Source: Flavilitoribacter nigricans DSM 23189 = NBRC 102662
Lineage (GTDB): Bacteria > Bacteroidota > Bacteroidia > Chitinophagales > Saprospiraceae
Direction: 5' to 3'
Assembly (NCBI RefSeq): GCF_002646595.1
Contig: NZ_PDUD01000041.1
Location: forward strand, 54,138-118,137
Length of the DNA stretch: 64,000 nt
The notes beneath the pieces were generated by a model. That model worked only from the letters and a program-made list of their open reading frames with translations, had not been told where the DNA came from and ran no database searches. Positions 27,690-36,673 of this stretch are shown in pieces. Position numbers and translations under genes: made by a program. Position 1 is the stretch's first letter. Each line of letters begins with the position of its first letter.

Positions 27690-29105
27690 ATGCCCTTCCG
27701 ACCTTTCTTTCCGTACCGGGAGCAAAAGATATTACAAATTTTGCTAAAAAGAAGTAAACGCCTGGCGCTTTTCATCCTGGTGATGACCGGGGCGGCCGCC
27801 GGCGAAATCGCAGCCCAGTCCATCCGGGTTGGGGTTTTCGAGGTGGATACTACTCCGCCCATCGGGAGTCCGGTGGCTTACGCACCGACAAGAAAGATCG
27901 TCGATCCACTGAGTGCGCGCGGCATCGTGATCCTTTCGGACGAGCAACCCATCGTGCTTTGTGCGGTAGACTGGCTGGGCATCGCCAACGAAGGATTGGA
28001 ACTGTGGCGAAAAAAACTCGCCAAGGCGGCCAAAACCACGGTCGATCGCGTATCCGTCCACGCCTTGCACCAGCACGACGGTGCCCGCTGTGATCTCACG
28101 TCCGAAAAGATCCTCCGCCAGTACGGGCTGGGCGGCACGCGCTACGATACCGATTTTCTGAAACTAACCGTCAAGCGGGCCGCTAAAGCAGTAAAACAGG
28201 CCCGGCGATCCGCGCAGCCGGTCACCCATCTAGGCATCGGTCAGTCAAAGGTTGAAAAAGTAGCCTCCAACCGTCGCATACTGGGCGACGACGGAATGGT
28301 CAGTATCATCCGCTGGAGCAAAACCTCCGACCCCAAAGCCATCGCAGCTCCCGAAGGGCTGATCGATCCCTGGCTGAAAGCGCTTAGCTTCTGGAATGGC
28401 GACCAACCCATCGCGGTGCTGACCTATTACGCCACTCATCCCCAGAGTTATTACGGCCAGGGGGATGTGACCTGTGAGTTTGTGGGGATCGCCCGCAATC
28501 AGCGCGAGCGGGATTCGGGTATTCCGCATATCCATTTCAATGGTGCCGGTGGAAATATCACCGCCGGCAAATACAACGACGGCTCTGTAGAACGCCGACC
28601 GGTACTGACCCGCCGGATGGAAACGGCCATGGCCGCTGCCTGGGAACAGACCGCTAAATCCGAGATCGCCGCCGACGACCTGGGATGGCATACCCGGGAA
28701 GTATTGCTCCCGCCGGGAAAACATCTCGTTGAAAAAGACCTGGTCGCCCAACTGGAAGATCCGGAAGTGGAGGACGACTGGAAAATGTACGTGGCCAAAC
28801 ATCTGGCCTGGCTGCGACGGACGAAAGCCGGCAAGACCATAACTATTTCTGCGCTCCGACTGGGCAAGGCGCAATTGCTCCACCTACCCGGTGAACTATT
28901 TATCGAGTACCAGCTCGCCGCCCAGAAAATGCGGCCGGAAGACTTTATCTGTACGGCGGCTTACGGAGAATACGGCATGGGCTACATCGGTACCGCCGAA
29001 GCCTACACGCAGGGTGGATACGAGACGAGTGAACGGGCCTCCCGGGTCGCTCCGGGATCCGAGCAGGTGTTGCTGCAGGCCATACGGGCGGTGCTGGATC
29101 CTTAA
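27690..29105 (+). CDS. neutral/alkaline ceramidase-like secreted hydrolase
   Basis: A 471-residue secreted protein. The listed ATG at 27690 leaves an 18-residue extension before the signal sequence. A TTG at 27741 (LKRSKRLALFILVMTGAAAG) would give a tidy signal peptide. The mature part has the family hallmarks: VGVFEVDTTPPIGSP at the N-terminus, HALHQHDG (metal-binding histidines), YYATHPQSYYGQG, HFNGAGGNITAG, and a C-terminal LPGELFIEYQLAAQ. The family comprises zinc-dependent ceramidase N-terminal domains, but in Bacteroidota and Planctomycetes most members have unknown substrates. The second immunoglobulin-like domain of ceramidases is missing. It lies inside the sulfatase region. Confidence 0.7.
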   Translation: MPFRPFFPYREQKILQILLKRSKRLALFILVMTGAAAGEIAAQSIRVGVFEVDTTPPIGSPVAYAPTRKIVDPLSARGIVILSDEQPIVLCAVDWLGIANEGLELWRKKLAKAAKTTVDRVSVHALHQHDGARCDLTSEKILRQYGLGGTRYDTDFLKLTVKRAAKAVKQARRSAQPVTHLGIGQSKVEKVASNRRILGDDGMVSIIRWSKTSDPKAIAAPEGLIDPWLKALSFWNGDQPIAVLTYYATHPQSYYGQGDVTCEFVGIARNQRERDSGIPHIHFNGAGGNITAGKYNDGSVERRPVLTRRMETAMAAAWEQTAKSEIAADDLGWHTREVLLPPGKHLVEKDLVAQLEDPEVEDDWKMYVAKHLAWLRRTKAGKTITISALRLGKAQLLHLPGELFIEYQLAAQKMRPEDFICTAAYGEYGMGYIGTAEAYTQGGYETSERASRVAPGSEQVLLQAIRAVLDP

Positions 29106-29141
29106 CCAGGGGCTCTTTTGATGAATTTATATTATGGACTG

Positions 29142-29236
29142 GGTTGGTGAGGTGACAGGGAGAGGGGGTGAAGGGGAGACTGGGTGATGGGGTGATTTGG
29201 AGATGGGGAGACGGGGGGACGGGGGGACGGGGCGAT
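29142..29236. repeat. G-rich short tandem repeats after the ceramidase-like gene
   Basis: GGGGTGA/GGGGAGAC/GGGGGGAC-type units repeat irregularly over about 95 nt. Many runs of four or more G on the plus strand could form G-quadruplexes. Similar G-rich degenerate arrays follow the stop codons at 33494 and 57136. No coding frame. Confidence 0.75.
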
Positions 29237-29333
29237 GTATGCTCCGGTCAGTTTGCAAAGTATCCGGTAGTGTAGTTTTGTTCGCAATTACATTGTTAAA
29301 CGCTAGTGCCGAAGGTACTAAAAGCTTATTCTA

Positions 29334-30224
29334 ATGATCATCGCTATTTGGATAATTCTGATTGGATTGTCGTTATTTTTCATCTATGTCCTGAGCAGAG
29401 ACCTGATCACGCACCAAAAGGTCCTCGAACAGATCAGTGTGGCCAAAACCGCTGCGATCGGCTTTGTCGTCAATTTTTTCGACGTGCTCGGCATCGGTGC
29501 TTTTGCGCCGCAAACCGCCCTGTTGAAATTTACCAAACAAACCGAAGACCGCGTGCTGCCGGGCACCCTGAATGTGGCCAATACCATTCCCGTCCTGATC
29601 CAGGCTTTGATCTTTATTCGGATCGTGGAAGTAGAGCCCATTACCTTATCCGCCATGCTGTTGTCGGCAACGGTCGGTGCTGTGGTCGGGGCCGGTATCG
29701 TATCCGGTTTGGCCGTGCGGAAGATCCAGCTGACTATGGGTTTTGCGTTGCTGGTCACTGCCTTCTTTATGCTCGCCGGTCAGTTGGATTGGATACAGGG
29801 TGGGGGAACGGCGATTGGTCTGACGGGCTGGAAATTAGCCGTAGCCGTAGCGGTCAATTTTGTGCTCGGAGCCCTGATGACGGTAGGTATCGGCCTGTAC
29901 GCTCCCTGTATGGCGCTGGTGTACGCCCTGGGCATGTCGCCGCTGGTGGCCTTTCCCATCATGATGGGCTCCTGTGCCTTTCTGATGCCACCCGCATCTG
30001 CGAAATTTATCCGGGAAGGTGCCTACAACCGAAAAGCGGCCATCAGTATGGCCATCCCGGGTGCGGTCGCCGTGTTGATCGCGGCCCTGGTCGTAAAGTC
30101 GTTACCCCTGCATACCCTGCGGTGGGTGGTCATTGGCGTGATCATTTATACCTCCGTGGTTATGTTCCGATCAGGTCTACAAGCCCGAACTGACGTCAAT
30201 CAGATGGAAGGCGAAGCCATTTAG
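29334..30224 (+). CDS. TauE/SafE-type (TSUP) membrane permease
   Basis: A 296-residue protein with about eight hydrophobic helices, two halves (about 30-135 and 165-280) and the glycine-rich re-entrant motifs seen in the sulfite/sulfonate exporter family (GFVVNFFDVLGIGAF and VNFVLGALMTVGIGLYAPC). It probably moves sulfite, sulfate or an organic sulfur anion across the inner membrane. The ion is not shown by sequence. Placement 222 nt before a block of sulfatase genes makes export of released sulfur compounds a reasonable inference. The overlapping plus-strand reading frame (29306) is a shadow. Confidence 0.85.
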   Translation: MIIAIWIILIGLSLFFIYVLSRDLITHQKVLEQISVAKTAAIGFVVNFFDVLGIGAFAPQTALLKFTKQTEDRVLPGTLNVANTIPVLIQALIFIRIVEVEPITLSAMLLSATVGAVVGAGIVSGLAVRKIQLTMGFALLVTAFFMLAGQLDWIQGGGTAIGLTGWKLAVAVAVNFVLGALMTVGIGLYAPCMALVYALGMSPLVAFPIMMGSCAFLMPPASAKFIREGAYNRKAAISMAIPGAVAVLIAALVVKSLPLHTLRWVVIGVIIYTSVVMFRSGLQARTDVNQMEGEAI

Positions 30225-30252
30225 AGTGGGTTTGGGAATAAGGTAATCGGCC

Positions 30253-30370
30253 AAATGGCAATTTCAATGGCAATAACAAATTCAATACCCAGATTAGGCG
30301 AAGAGGTAAATATTGGCGTGTAAAGCGGCCTTTACCTTGCTATTGGAATTGAGATTGACATTGCAATTAA
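30253..30370. repeat. dispersed imperfect palindromic repeat, copy 1
   Basis: About 118 nt. The left arm is AATGGCAATTTCAATGGCAA and what follows, and the right arm (CTATTGGAATTGAGATTGAC) is its imperfect reverse complement. A second divergent copy lies at 47451-47565 with the same layout and flanking words (AATGGCAA, CAATGGCAATA, ATTGACATTG). Both are in the spacers between operons. No coding content. The function may be structural or a remnant of a mobile unit. Confidence 0.6.
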
Positions 30371-30445
30371 AAAAATTATATGGTATTCCTTAACCACTGA
30401 AAAGTCCTATGCCATCTGGCCTACCATCATAAAACTGCAAACACA

Positions 30446-31906
30446 ATGTCTAAAAATTATCTACTGTTCCTGTTGTTAGGCTTATTTTCCTGTCGACAGG
30501 GAGCGGAGCAGGAGCAGGCACAACAACGACCAAACATTCTATTCATCCTGGTGGATGATCTGGGCAAAGAATGGGTCAGTGCCTACGGAGCGGAGGATAT
30601 TCAGACGCCGCACATTGATGCGCTCGCCGCGAGCGGGACCACCTTCCGCCACGCCTATTCCATGCCGCAATGCACGCCGAGTCGCGTGACCCTGCTCACG
30701 GGGCAGTATCCCTTCCGCCACGGATGGGTCAACCACTGGGATGTTCCCCGGTGGGGTGGAGGGGCGCACTTTGACGAACGGCGGAATCCCGCGCTCCCCG
30801 TTAAGATCAGAGAAGCCGGGTACAAGACCTGTATGGCCGGCAAGTGGCAGATCGATGATTTTCGGGTGGAACCGGATGCTTTGGTAAAAAGCGGGTTCGA
30901 CGCCTATTGCATGTGGACCGGATACGAAGCCGAAGTGCCCGTCAGCGCCGAACGCTACCAGGATCCCTATATCTATCAGAGTGGAGCCAGCAAAACCTAC
31001 GAAGGTCAGTTTGGACCGGATATTTTCAAGGATTTTATCATCGACTTTATACATACCAATAAGGATGATCCCTGGTTGGTGTATTACCCCATGGTCCTGA
31101 CCCATACTCCTTTTGTCAACACGCCGGATGAGACGGCTGACGATAATCTGGGGAAACACAAAGCGATGGTACGTTACACCGATAAGATCACCGGAGAGCT
31201 TATGGCCGCGCTGGAAAAAGAGGGCCAACGCGATAACACCCTGATCATCTGGACCACCGATAACGGGACGGCCCGGCAAATTGAAGGGCACTACCGCGGG
31301 AACGTAGTCCAAGGAGGAAAAAGCCAGACCACTGAACCCGGGATCTGCGCACCATTCATCGCCAGCTGGCCGGGAGTGGTGCGAGCCGGGCACAGCTCGG
31401 AGGCATTGATCGACTTTACGGACCTTTTCCCCACCTTTTTATCCCTGGCCGGTGCACCTATAGGCCCTGAGATCGAGATGAACGGAGAGCAATACATCAT
31501 TGACGGCCGGTCTTTCGCCGATGTGCTGCTGGGGAAACAGACCAACTCAGCACGCCCGTGGATCCTAGGCATGGGTGGTGGGAATAACGCCAAACGAACC
31601 GAAGCCGGCGTAGAAAATCAATATGTGTACCGGGATCGGGTCCTGCGCAACGAGCGATTCAAGTTATTTGTCGGACCGGACCAACAGGCGGCGGGCTTTT
31701 ATGATCTGCAAAGGGATCCGTGGGAACAACAGAACCTAATCGACCAAACGCTCACCGATACGGCCCAACGGGCACTAAATACTTTGCTGGAGGCGGCGTC
31801 TGATTTTCCGGAAGAGGACGCCGATCCCCGCTACATCCCCAATCCGGAACAAAGCTGGGATGTGCCCATCACCGCGGAGAGCGGCGTGTGGAAAAGAACC
31901 GAATGA
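30446..31906 (+). CDS. type I sulfatase, lipoprotein (first of plus-strand block)
   Basis: A 486-residue sulfatase with a lipoprotein signal (LLGLFSC, Cys16). The catalytic signature QCTPSRVTLLTGQYP places the formylglycine precursor at C76 (CxPxR). VDDLGKEW (36-43) and TTDNGT bind the metal. Sulfatases remove sulfate esters outside the cytoplasm after the Cys is converted by a formylglycine-generating enzyme, which is not in the window. The neighbours downstream (second sulfatase after 67 nt, then a sugar dehydrogenase fusion, a glycosidase-like protein and an SGNH esterase) form a plus-strand operon. The subfamily and sulfate position cannot be told by reading. Confidence 0.93.
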   Translation: MSKNYLLFLLLGLFSCRQGAEQEQAQQRPNILFILVDDLGKEWVSAYGAEDIQTPHIDALAASGTTFRHAYSMPQCTPSRVTLLTGQYPFRHGWVNHWDVPRWGGGAHFDERRNPALPVKIREAGYKTCMAGKWQIDDFRVEPDALVKSGFDAYCMWTGYEAEVPVSAERYQDPYIYQSGASKTYEGQFGPDIFKDFIIDFIHTNKDDPWLVYYPMVLTHTPFVNTPDETADDNLGKHKAMVRYTDKITGELMAALEKEGQRDNTLIIWTTDNGTARQIEGHYRGNVVQGGKSQTTEPGICAPFIASWPGVVRAGHSSEALIDFTDLFPTFLSLAGAPIGPEIEMNGEQYIIDGRSFADVLLGKQTNSARPWILGMGGGNNAKRTEAGVENQYVYRDRVLRNERFKLFVGPDQQAAGFYDLQRDPWEQQNLIDQTLTDTAQRALNTLLEAASDFPEEDADPRYIPNPEQSWDVPITAESGVWKRTE

Positions 31907-31973
31907 GGTTTCTTGTGCTTCCGGGAAAAGCCGGCATTATCTATTTTGCCTAAATTCAAACTATCTTTCGACT

Positions 31974-33494
31974 ATGCGATCAATCTACCAATTTGCAGTG
32001 CTAACCATTTTTACCCTACTGGCCTCCTGCGCTGGCAATAGTGCTCCGCAGGAAGAAGTCGCGGAACAGTCACCGCCCAACTTCATTCTGTTGATGGGCG
32101 ATGATCACGGCTGGGACGAAACTGGCTATAACGGGCATCCCCACGTGCAGACGCCCGTCCTGGATGAAATGAGCAAGCTGGGCCTGCGGATGGATAATTT
32201 CCGTTCCGGACATCCCTCCTGTTCACCTACCCGGGGGAGTTTCATTACCGGTAGGCACCCCAACCGCTACGGCACCTTTTCGCCCGGTTTTTCCATACGT
32301 CCGGAAGAGATCAGTGTGGCCCAGCTGCTGGGCCAGGCCGGCTATACCTCAGCTCACTTTGGGAAATGGCATCTGGGACCGGTAAAAAGTGCCTCGCCCA
32401 CCAATCCCGGCGCGATGGGATTTCAGGAGTGGCTTTCCCACGATAACTTTTTTGAAATAGACCCGATGTTATCACGAAACGGAGGAGCTCCCCAGCAATT
32501 CCAGGGTGAAAGTTCGGAATTGATGGTGGAGGAAGCGATCCGGTTTATCGAAAAAGCAAACAAAGCGGATCAGGCCTTCTTTGTGGTCATCTGGTACGGA
32601 TCTCCCCACGAACCCTATAGCGGGCTGGAGGAGGATCTGGCTCTCTACGATAATCTGCCGGAAGCATACACCAATGATACCGTCCGCCTCACCTCCAATA
32701 CCACCGGAGAACAGGTGAAACGCCCCTTGCGGGAGGTGCTGCGGGAACGCTACGCCGAGATCACCGCCATGGATCGTTCTATCGGGGTCTTGCGGGATTT
32801 CCTAAAGGAAAAAGGCCTGAAAGATAACACGCTTTTGTGGTACTGCGGCGACAACGGTACCCCCCGCAGTGCGGCCCGCACCGGCATGACCCTGCGCGGC
32901 GAAAAGGGAGACATGTACGAAGGCGGTATCCGGGTGCCCAGCGTAATGGAATGGCCGGCACGAATTAAATCCGGAAGTATCAGTCGGGTAAATTCCGTGA
33001 CCAGCGATATACTTCCTACCTTGTGCGAGGTAACGGGGCAACCCGTGCCCGAACGGCCGCTGGACGGGGTCAGCCTGCTGCCCATGATCGACGGCACGAT
33101 GGAGGAACGCCCCAGCCCTCTTTTCTTCTGGAGCTTTGCGACCAACAAAGTATTTGGAGAAGATCCCCAGCCCTATATCGAGCCCCAATTGCAGGAAGGC
33201 ACCCTTCCACTGGTTAAGAAAATGAATGGAAAATTCACGAGAGATTTTAAAAACTTCCAATATCCGGAAGTTTCGGCAACCGATACGGGCGGCGCCCGGA
33301 CCATCATCGATAACCGCTATAAACTGGTGCTGGACGAACAACCTGAACCGGAATTGTTTGATATGATCGAGGATCGGGCCGAAACGACAAATCTGGCGGA
33401 CGCCCACCCGGAGATCGTTGAAAAGATGCAGCAGCAGCTTTACGACTGGCAGCAGTCGGTGCTGAAGAGTCTGGCGGGGAATGATTATCACTGA
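31974..33494 (+). CDS. type I sulfatase, lipoprotein (second of plus-strand block)
   Basis: A 506-residue sulfatase. The frame is open from 31860, but that stretch overlaps the previous gene and lacks a signal. The ATG at 31974 gives a proper lipoprotein signal (TIFTLLASC, Cys19), so it is chosen. The signature HPSCSPTRGSFITGRHP has the formylglycine Cys at C83 (core CSPTR). MGDDHGWDETGYNG binds the metal. The sequence differs clearly from the preceding sulfatase, indicating a different sulfated position or sugar. It lies 67 nt downstream of the first sulfatase and is probably in the same transcript. Confidence 0.92.
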   Translation: MRSIYQFAVLTIFTLLASCAGNSAPQEEVAEQSPPNFILLMGDDHGWDETGYNGHPHVQTPVLDEMSKLGLRMDNFRSGHPSCSPTRGSFITGRHPNRYGTFSPGFSIRPEEISVAQLLGQAGYTSAHFGKWHLGPVKSASPTNPGAMGFQEWLSHDNFFEIDPMLSRNGGAPQQFQGESSELMVEEAIRFIEKANKADQAFFVVIWYGSPHEPYSGLEEDLALYDNLPEAYTNDTVRLTSNTTGEQVKRPLREVLRERYAEITAMDRSIGVLRDFLKEKGLKDNTLLWYCGDNGTPRSAARTGMTLRGEKGDMYEGGIRVPSVMEWPARIKSGSISRVNSVTSDILPTLCEVTGQPVPERPLDGVSLLPMIDGTMEERPSPLFFWSFATNKVFGEDPQPYIEPQLQEGTLPLVKKMNGKFTRDFKNFQYPEVSATDTGGARTIIDNRYKLVLDEQPEPELFDMIEDRAETTNLADAHPEIVEKMQQQLYDWQQSVLKSLAGNDYH

Positions 33495-33547
33495 TGTGTT
33501 GAAGTGGAGATGTGTTAAAGTGTTGGGGTTGGGGGTGTTGAAGTTGA
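33493..33547. repeat. G/T-rich degenerate tandem repeat after a sulfatase gene
   Basis: GTGTTGAAGTG/GTGTTAAAGTG/GTTGGGGTTGGGGGTGTTG-type units over about 55 nt directly after the stop codon. Similar in composition and position to the arrays at 29142 and 57136. No coding content. Confidence 0.65.
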
Positions 33548-33589
33548 AAATTATTATCTATAACAGTTTGTACAATAAGAGAATCGATC

Positions 33590-36500
33590 ATGAATCTTAT
33601 GTTCCGCTATTTGTCTATTGGAGTCCTTTGTTTACTGGCTGCGGCCTGCGGCCGGGAAGAGCAAAAAGTGATATTGTTTGCTCAGCCCACCGGGGATAAC
33701 CAGGAAGCCATTGAAGCCGCAAAAACGGCGATCAATGAGTTGGGTACTACCCAGAAGTTTACAACTCACTTTACCGAAAATCCGGCGTTTTTTACCGAAG
33801 ATTCGCTTCGGGAATACAGCGCCATCGTCTTCCTGAATACCAGTGGTGAAGTACTCGACGATGTGCAAAGAGCGGAGGTGGAAAGATTTGTACAGGCCGG
33901 GGGCGGATTACTGGGACTGGAATCGCTCCCTGAATTTAAAAATGAGTGGCGCTGGTACGCTGACCGCATGGATGACCCCGCTGGCCAACTCGAAATTGCT
34001 TCGGATAAGCTGGGGGAACAGCTCCAGGCGGCGATTGGTGACCGGTCACTGGATTATGGCCTGGCTACGACCCAACGGGTTCCGGAAGAAACCCGTTTTG
34101 TGAAGGAAGTGCTGGATTTCAACCTCAATGAGCCGATGGAGCTGGATGAACTTCCCGGTCGGGGTATTCTTTTTGTAGAACGACGGGGCGCACTCAAATT
34201 GTACGATTTTGCGACCAACGCCACCCGGCAGATTGCCCAGAAATCTCTCTTCTACGGCAATGAAGACGGCTTGTTGGGCGTCGCCGTTGATCCGAATTAC
34301 GAAAGTAACAACTGGATCTACCTGTTTTATTCCGCACCGGGCGACGAACCGGTGCAACATATTTCCCGCTTTGATCTGATCGGCGATTCGCTCTACGTGT
34401 CGTCGGAAAAACTACTGTTGACAGTACCGACCATCCGCAAATGCTGCCACAGCGGCGGGGCGTTGGAATTCGGGCCGGACGGCAATTTATTCATCACGCT
34501 CGGGGATAATACCAACCCCTTCGAGTCCTCGGGCTACGCACCCATCGATGAGCGCGAAGACCGGGCACTGTGGGACGCCCAAAAATCAGCCGCCAATACC
34601 AATGACCTGCGAGGCAAGATCCTGCGGATCAAACCCGAAGATGACGGCACCTATTCCATACCCGACGGCAACCTGTTCCCGGTCGGTACGCCTAATACCC
34701 GTCCGGAGATCTACGTAATGGGCTGCCGGAACCCATTCCGGCCCTCCATTGACAGCAAGACCGGTTATTTGTACTGGGGCGATGTAGGGCCCGATGCGGG
34801 TAAGGGCAATCCCGACCGTGGCCCGAAGGGCATGGGCGAATTCAACCAGGCACGACAAGCCGGGTTCTGGGGCTGGCCGTATACCCGGGGCAACAATCAG
34901 GTATACAACGATTACGACTTCACCACCGAAACATCGGGAGAAAAATTCGATCCGCAGCGTCTGATCAACGACTCTCCCCACAATACCGGCCTGCAGGAGT
35001 TACCTCCGGCACAGCCATCCATGATCTGGTTTTCCTACGATGCCTCCGAAGAATTTCCCTGGCTGGGGAAAGGCGGGGTCAACCCCATGGCCGGTCCCGT
35101 GTTTCACGCGGAGGATCAGGCGGAGGGCTTTCCAGAGTATTTTGAGAATAAACTCTTCCTGTACGAGTGGATGCGCGACTGGATCTACGTGATCACCCTG
35201 GACGAAAATCAGGAATACGTAAAGGCCGAGGCCTTTATGCCGAACACAGAGTTCTCACACCCCATGGATATGCTCTTCGGTTCCGACGGCAGTCTCTACG
35301 TCCTGGAATACGGTCAAAAGTGGAACGCTCAGAACATGGACGCACGCCTGAGCCGGATCAGTTATCTGAAAGGAAACCGCGCCCCGATTGCCCGGATACT
35401 CGCGGACCGGGAGGTGGGTGCTGTCCCCCTGACGGTGCAGTTCTCCGGAGACCAGTCGGAGGATTTTGATCACGATCAGCTCACTTACGAGTGGTCCTTC
35501 GATCAGGAGGGCGTACAGTCCACGGAAGAAAATCCGGATTTCACTTTTGAAAAAGAAGGGGTTTACACCGTAAAACTGACCGTAAAGGATCCCGACGGGA
35601 AAATGGCCACTTCCACGCAAAAGATCCTGGCCGGTAACGAACCACCGAGCTTATCGATCAAAGTCGATGCCGATGACCACGTCTACTGGGACCGCCGTAA
35701 GATCAATTACCAGGTGGTGGTAACGGACCGGGAAGACGGCTCCACCGAAGACGGTAGTATCGATCCGGATAAGGTCAAAGTCACGCTGACCTATCTGCCC
35801 GAGGGAGAAGATATCGTCCTGGCGACCATTGGTCACCAGCAAAATACCGTTCCCGAGGGGAAACTGCTGATCGATGCTTCCGATTGTAAGGCCTGTCACG
35901 CCGAGCGGGAAAAGGTCAACGGCCCGGCTTACCTGGACATTGCCAACAAATACACCAGTGCCGACAAAAATGACCTGATCAGTAAAGTGATCAAAGGCAG
36001 TAGCGGGGTTTGGGGCGAGACGATGATGGCGGCCCATCCTCAACTGAAAGTAGCGGAAGTGGGTAAGATCATTGATTATATCCTGTCGCTCCGCCAGGAT
36101 GAAGCGGCGGGTACCAGTCTGCCGTTGGCCGGAGTGCTCAATTTTCAGGATCACATGGGCCGGGAGGCCGGCGGCAAGTACATCCTGATGGCTTCCTATC
36201 TGGACGAGGGTAACGCCAATGTAAGCGGTAGTACGCTTTCGGTAAACGAACAGATCAACTTCATTGCACCCAAGATAGAAGCCGAATACGCGGATGAAAA
36301 AAGTGAAGGACTGGGCACCTGGGATAGTATGGGCGCCAGGCTGGTCGGTTCGATCGTGCACAATTCCTTTCTGAAATTTGCTGACATCAGTTTTAAAAAA
36401 CTCAAAAGCATTCAACTGGCGGCCGGTTACAATGCCAACTATCCCTACGCCGGCACGGTGGAGGTCCGGGCCGGTTCGGTCAACGGTAAGTTGTTGGGCA

Positions 36501-36670
36501 GCACAAAGGTCAGCTATTCCGATCCTAAAAAAAGCAGTATGGAGTTTTACGATATTCCCCTGCAGGCCGGGCCGGACAAAGATGACCTCTATCTGGTGTT
36601 CAAAAACCCGGCGGATGAAGACCAGTACGTGCTCAATGCAAATTGGATACAGCTAAATTACGAGCGATAG
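33590..36670 (+). CDS. ThuA-like/sugar dehydrogenase/PKD/cytochrome c/CBM6 fusion lipoprotein
   Basis: A 1026-residue lipoprotein (signal CLLAAAC, Cys20; start at 33590 or the ATG at 33599). Domains: ThuA-like (about 25-140), glucose/sorbosone-dehydrogenase propeller (about 165-590; FYGNEDGLLGVAVDPNY, CCHSGGALEFGPDG), PKD domain (about 595-680), single haem cytochrome c (CKACH at 766-770), and a C-terminal CBM6-like carbohydrate-binding module (about 880-1026). The propeller normally uses PQQ to oxidise sugars, and the attached haem would accept the electrons. The binding module ties it to polysaccharide. This domain set is known in Bacteroidota ThuA/PQQ proteins. The sugar is unknown. It precedes the next gene by 3 nt. 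Confidence 0.9.
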   Translation: MNLMFRYLSIGVLCLLAAACGREEQKVILFAQPTGDNQEAIEAAKTAINELGTTQKFTTHFTENPAFFTEDSLREYSAIVFLNTSGEVLDDVQRAEVERFVQAGGGLLGLESLPEFKNEWRWYADRMDDPAGQLEIASDKLGEQLQAAIGDRSLDYGLATTQRVPEETRFVKEVLDFNLNEPMELDELPGRGILFVERRGALKLYDFATNATRQIAQKSLFYGNEDGLLGVAVDPNYESNNWIYLFYSAPGDEPVQHISRFDLIGDSLYVSSEKLLLTVPTIRKCCHSGGALEFGPDGNLFITLGDNTNPFESSGYAPIDEREDRALWDAQKSAANTNDLRGKILRIKPEDDGTYSIPDGNLFPVGTPNTRPEIYVMGCRNPFRPSIDSKTGYLYWGDVGPDAGKGNPDRGPKGMGEFNQARQAGFWGWPYTRGNNQVYNDYDFTTETSGEKFDPQRLINDSPHNTGLQELPPAQPSMIWFSYDASEEFPWLGKGGVNPMAGPVFHAEDQAEGFPEYFENKLFLYEWMRDWIYVITLDENQEYVKAEAFMPNTEFSHPMDMLFGSDGSLYVLEYGQKWNAQNMDARLSRISYLKGNRAPIARILADREVGAVPLTVQFSGDQSEDFDHDQLTYEWSFDQEGVQSTEENPDFTFEKEGVYTVKLTVKDPDGKMATSTQKILAGNEPPSLSIKVDADDHVYWDRRKINYQVVVTDREDGSTEDGSIDPDKVKVTLTYLPEGEDIVLATIGHQQNTVPEGKLLIDASDCKACHAEREKVNGPAYLDIANKYTSADKNDLISKVIKGSSGVWGETMMAAHPQLKVAEVGKIIDYILSLRQDEAAGTSLPLAGVLNFQDHMGREAGGKYILMASYLDEGNANVSGSTLSVNEQINFIAPKIEAEYADEKSEGLGTWDSMGARLVGSIVHNSFLKFADISFKKLKSIQLAAGYNANYPYAGTVEVRAGSVNGKLLGSTKVSYSDPKKSSMEFYDIPLQAGPDKDDLYLVFKNPADEDQYVLNANWIQLNYER

Positions 36671-36673
36671 TCA

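Noticed and set aside
27474..27725. Minus-strand ORF before the HiPIP gene
   Set aside because: Overlaps both the HiPIP start and the ceramidase-like start without coding-like content.
29306..30193. Plus-strand 295-codon ORF
   Set aside because: Overlaps the TauE/SafE-type permease in another frame, is rich in Arg and Gly and lacks membrane segments expected for the region.
30253..30370. Terminator for the permease gene
   Set aside because: Arms are imperfect with a long centre and the second copy is not placed like a terminator. Better described as a dispersed repeat.
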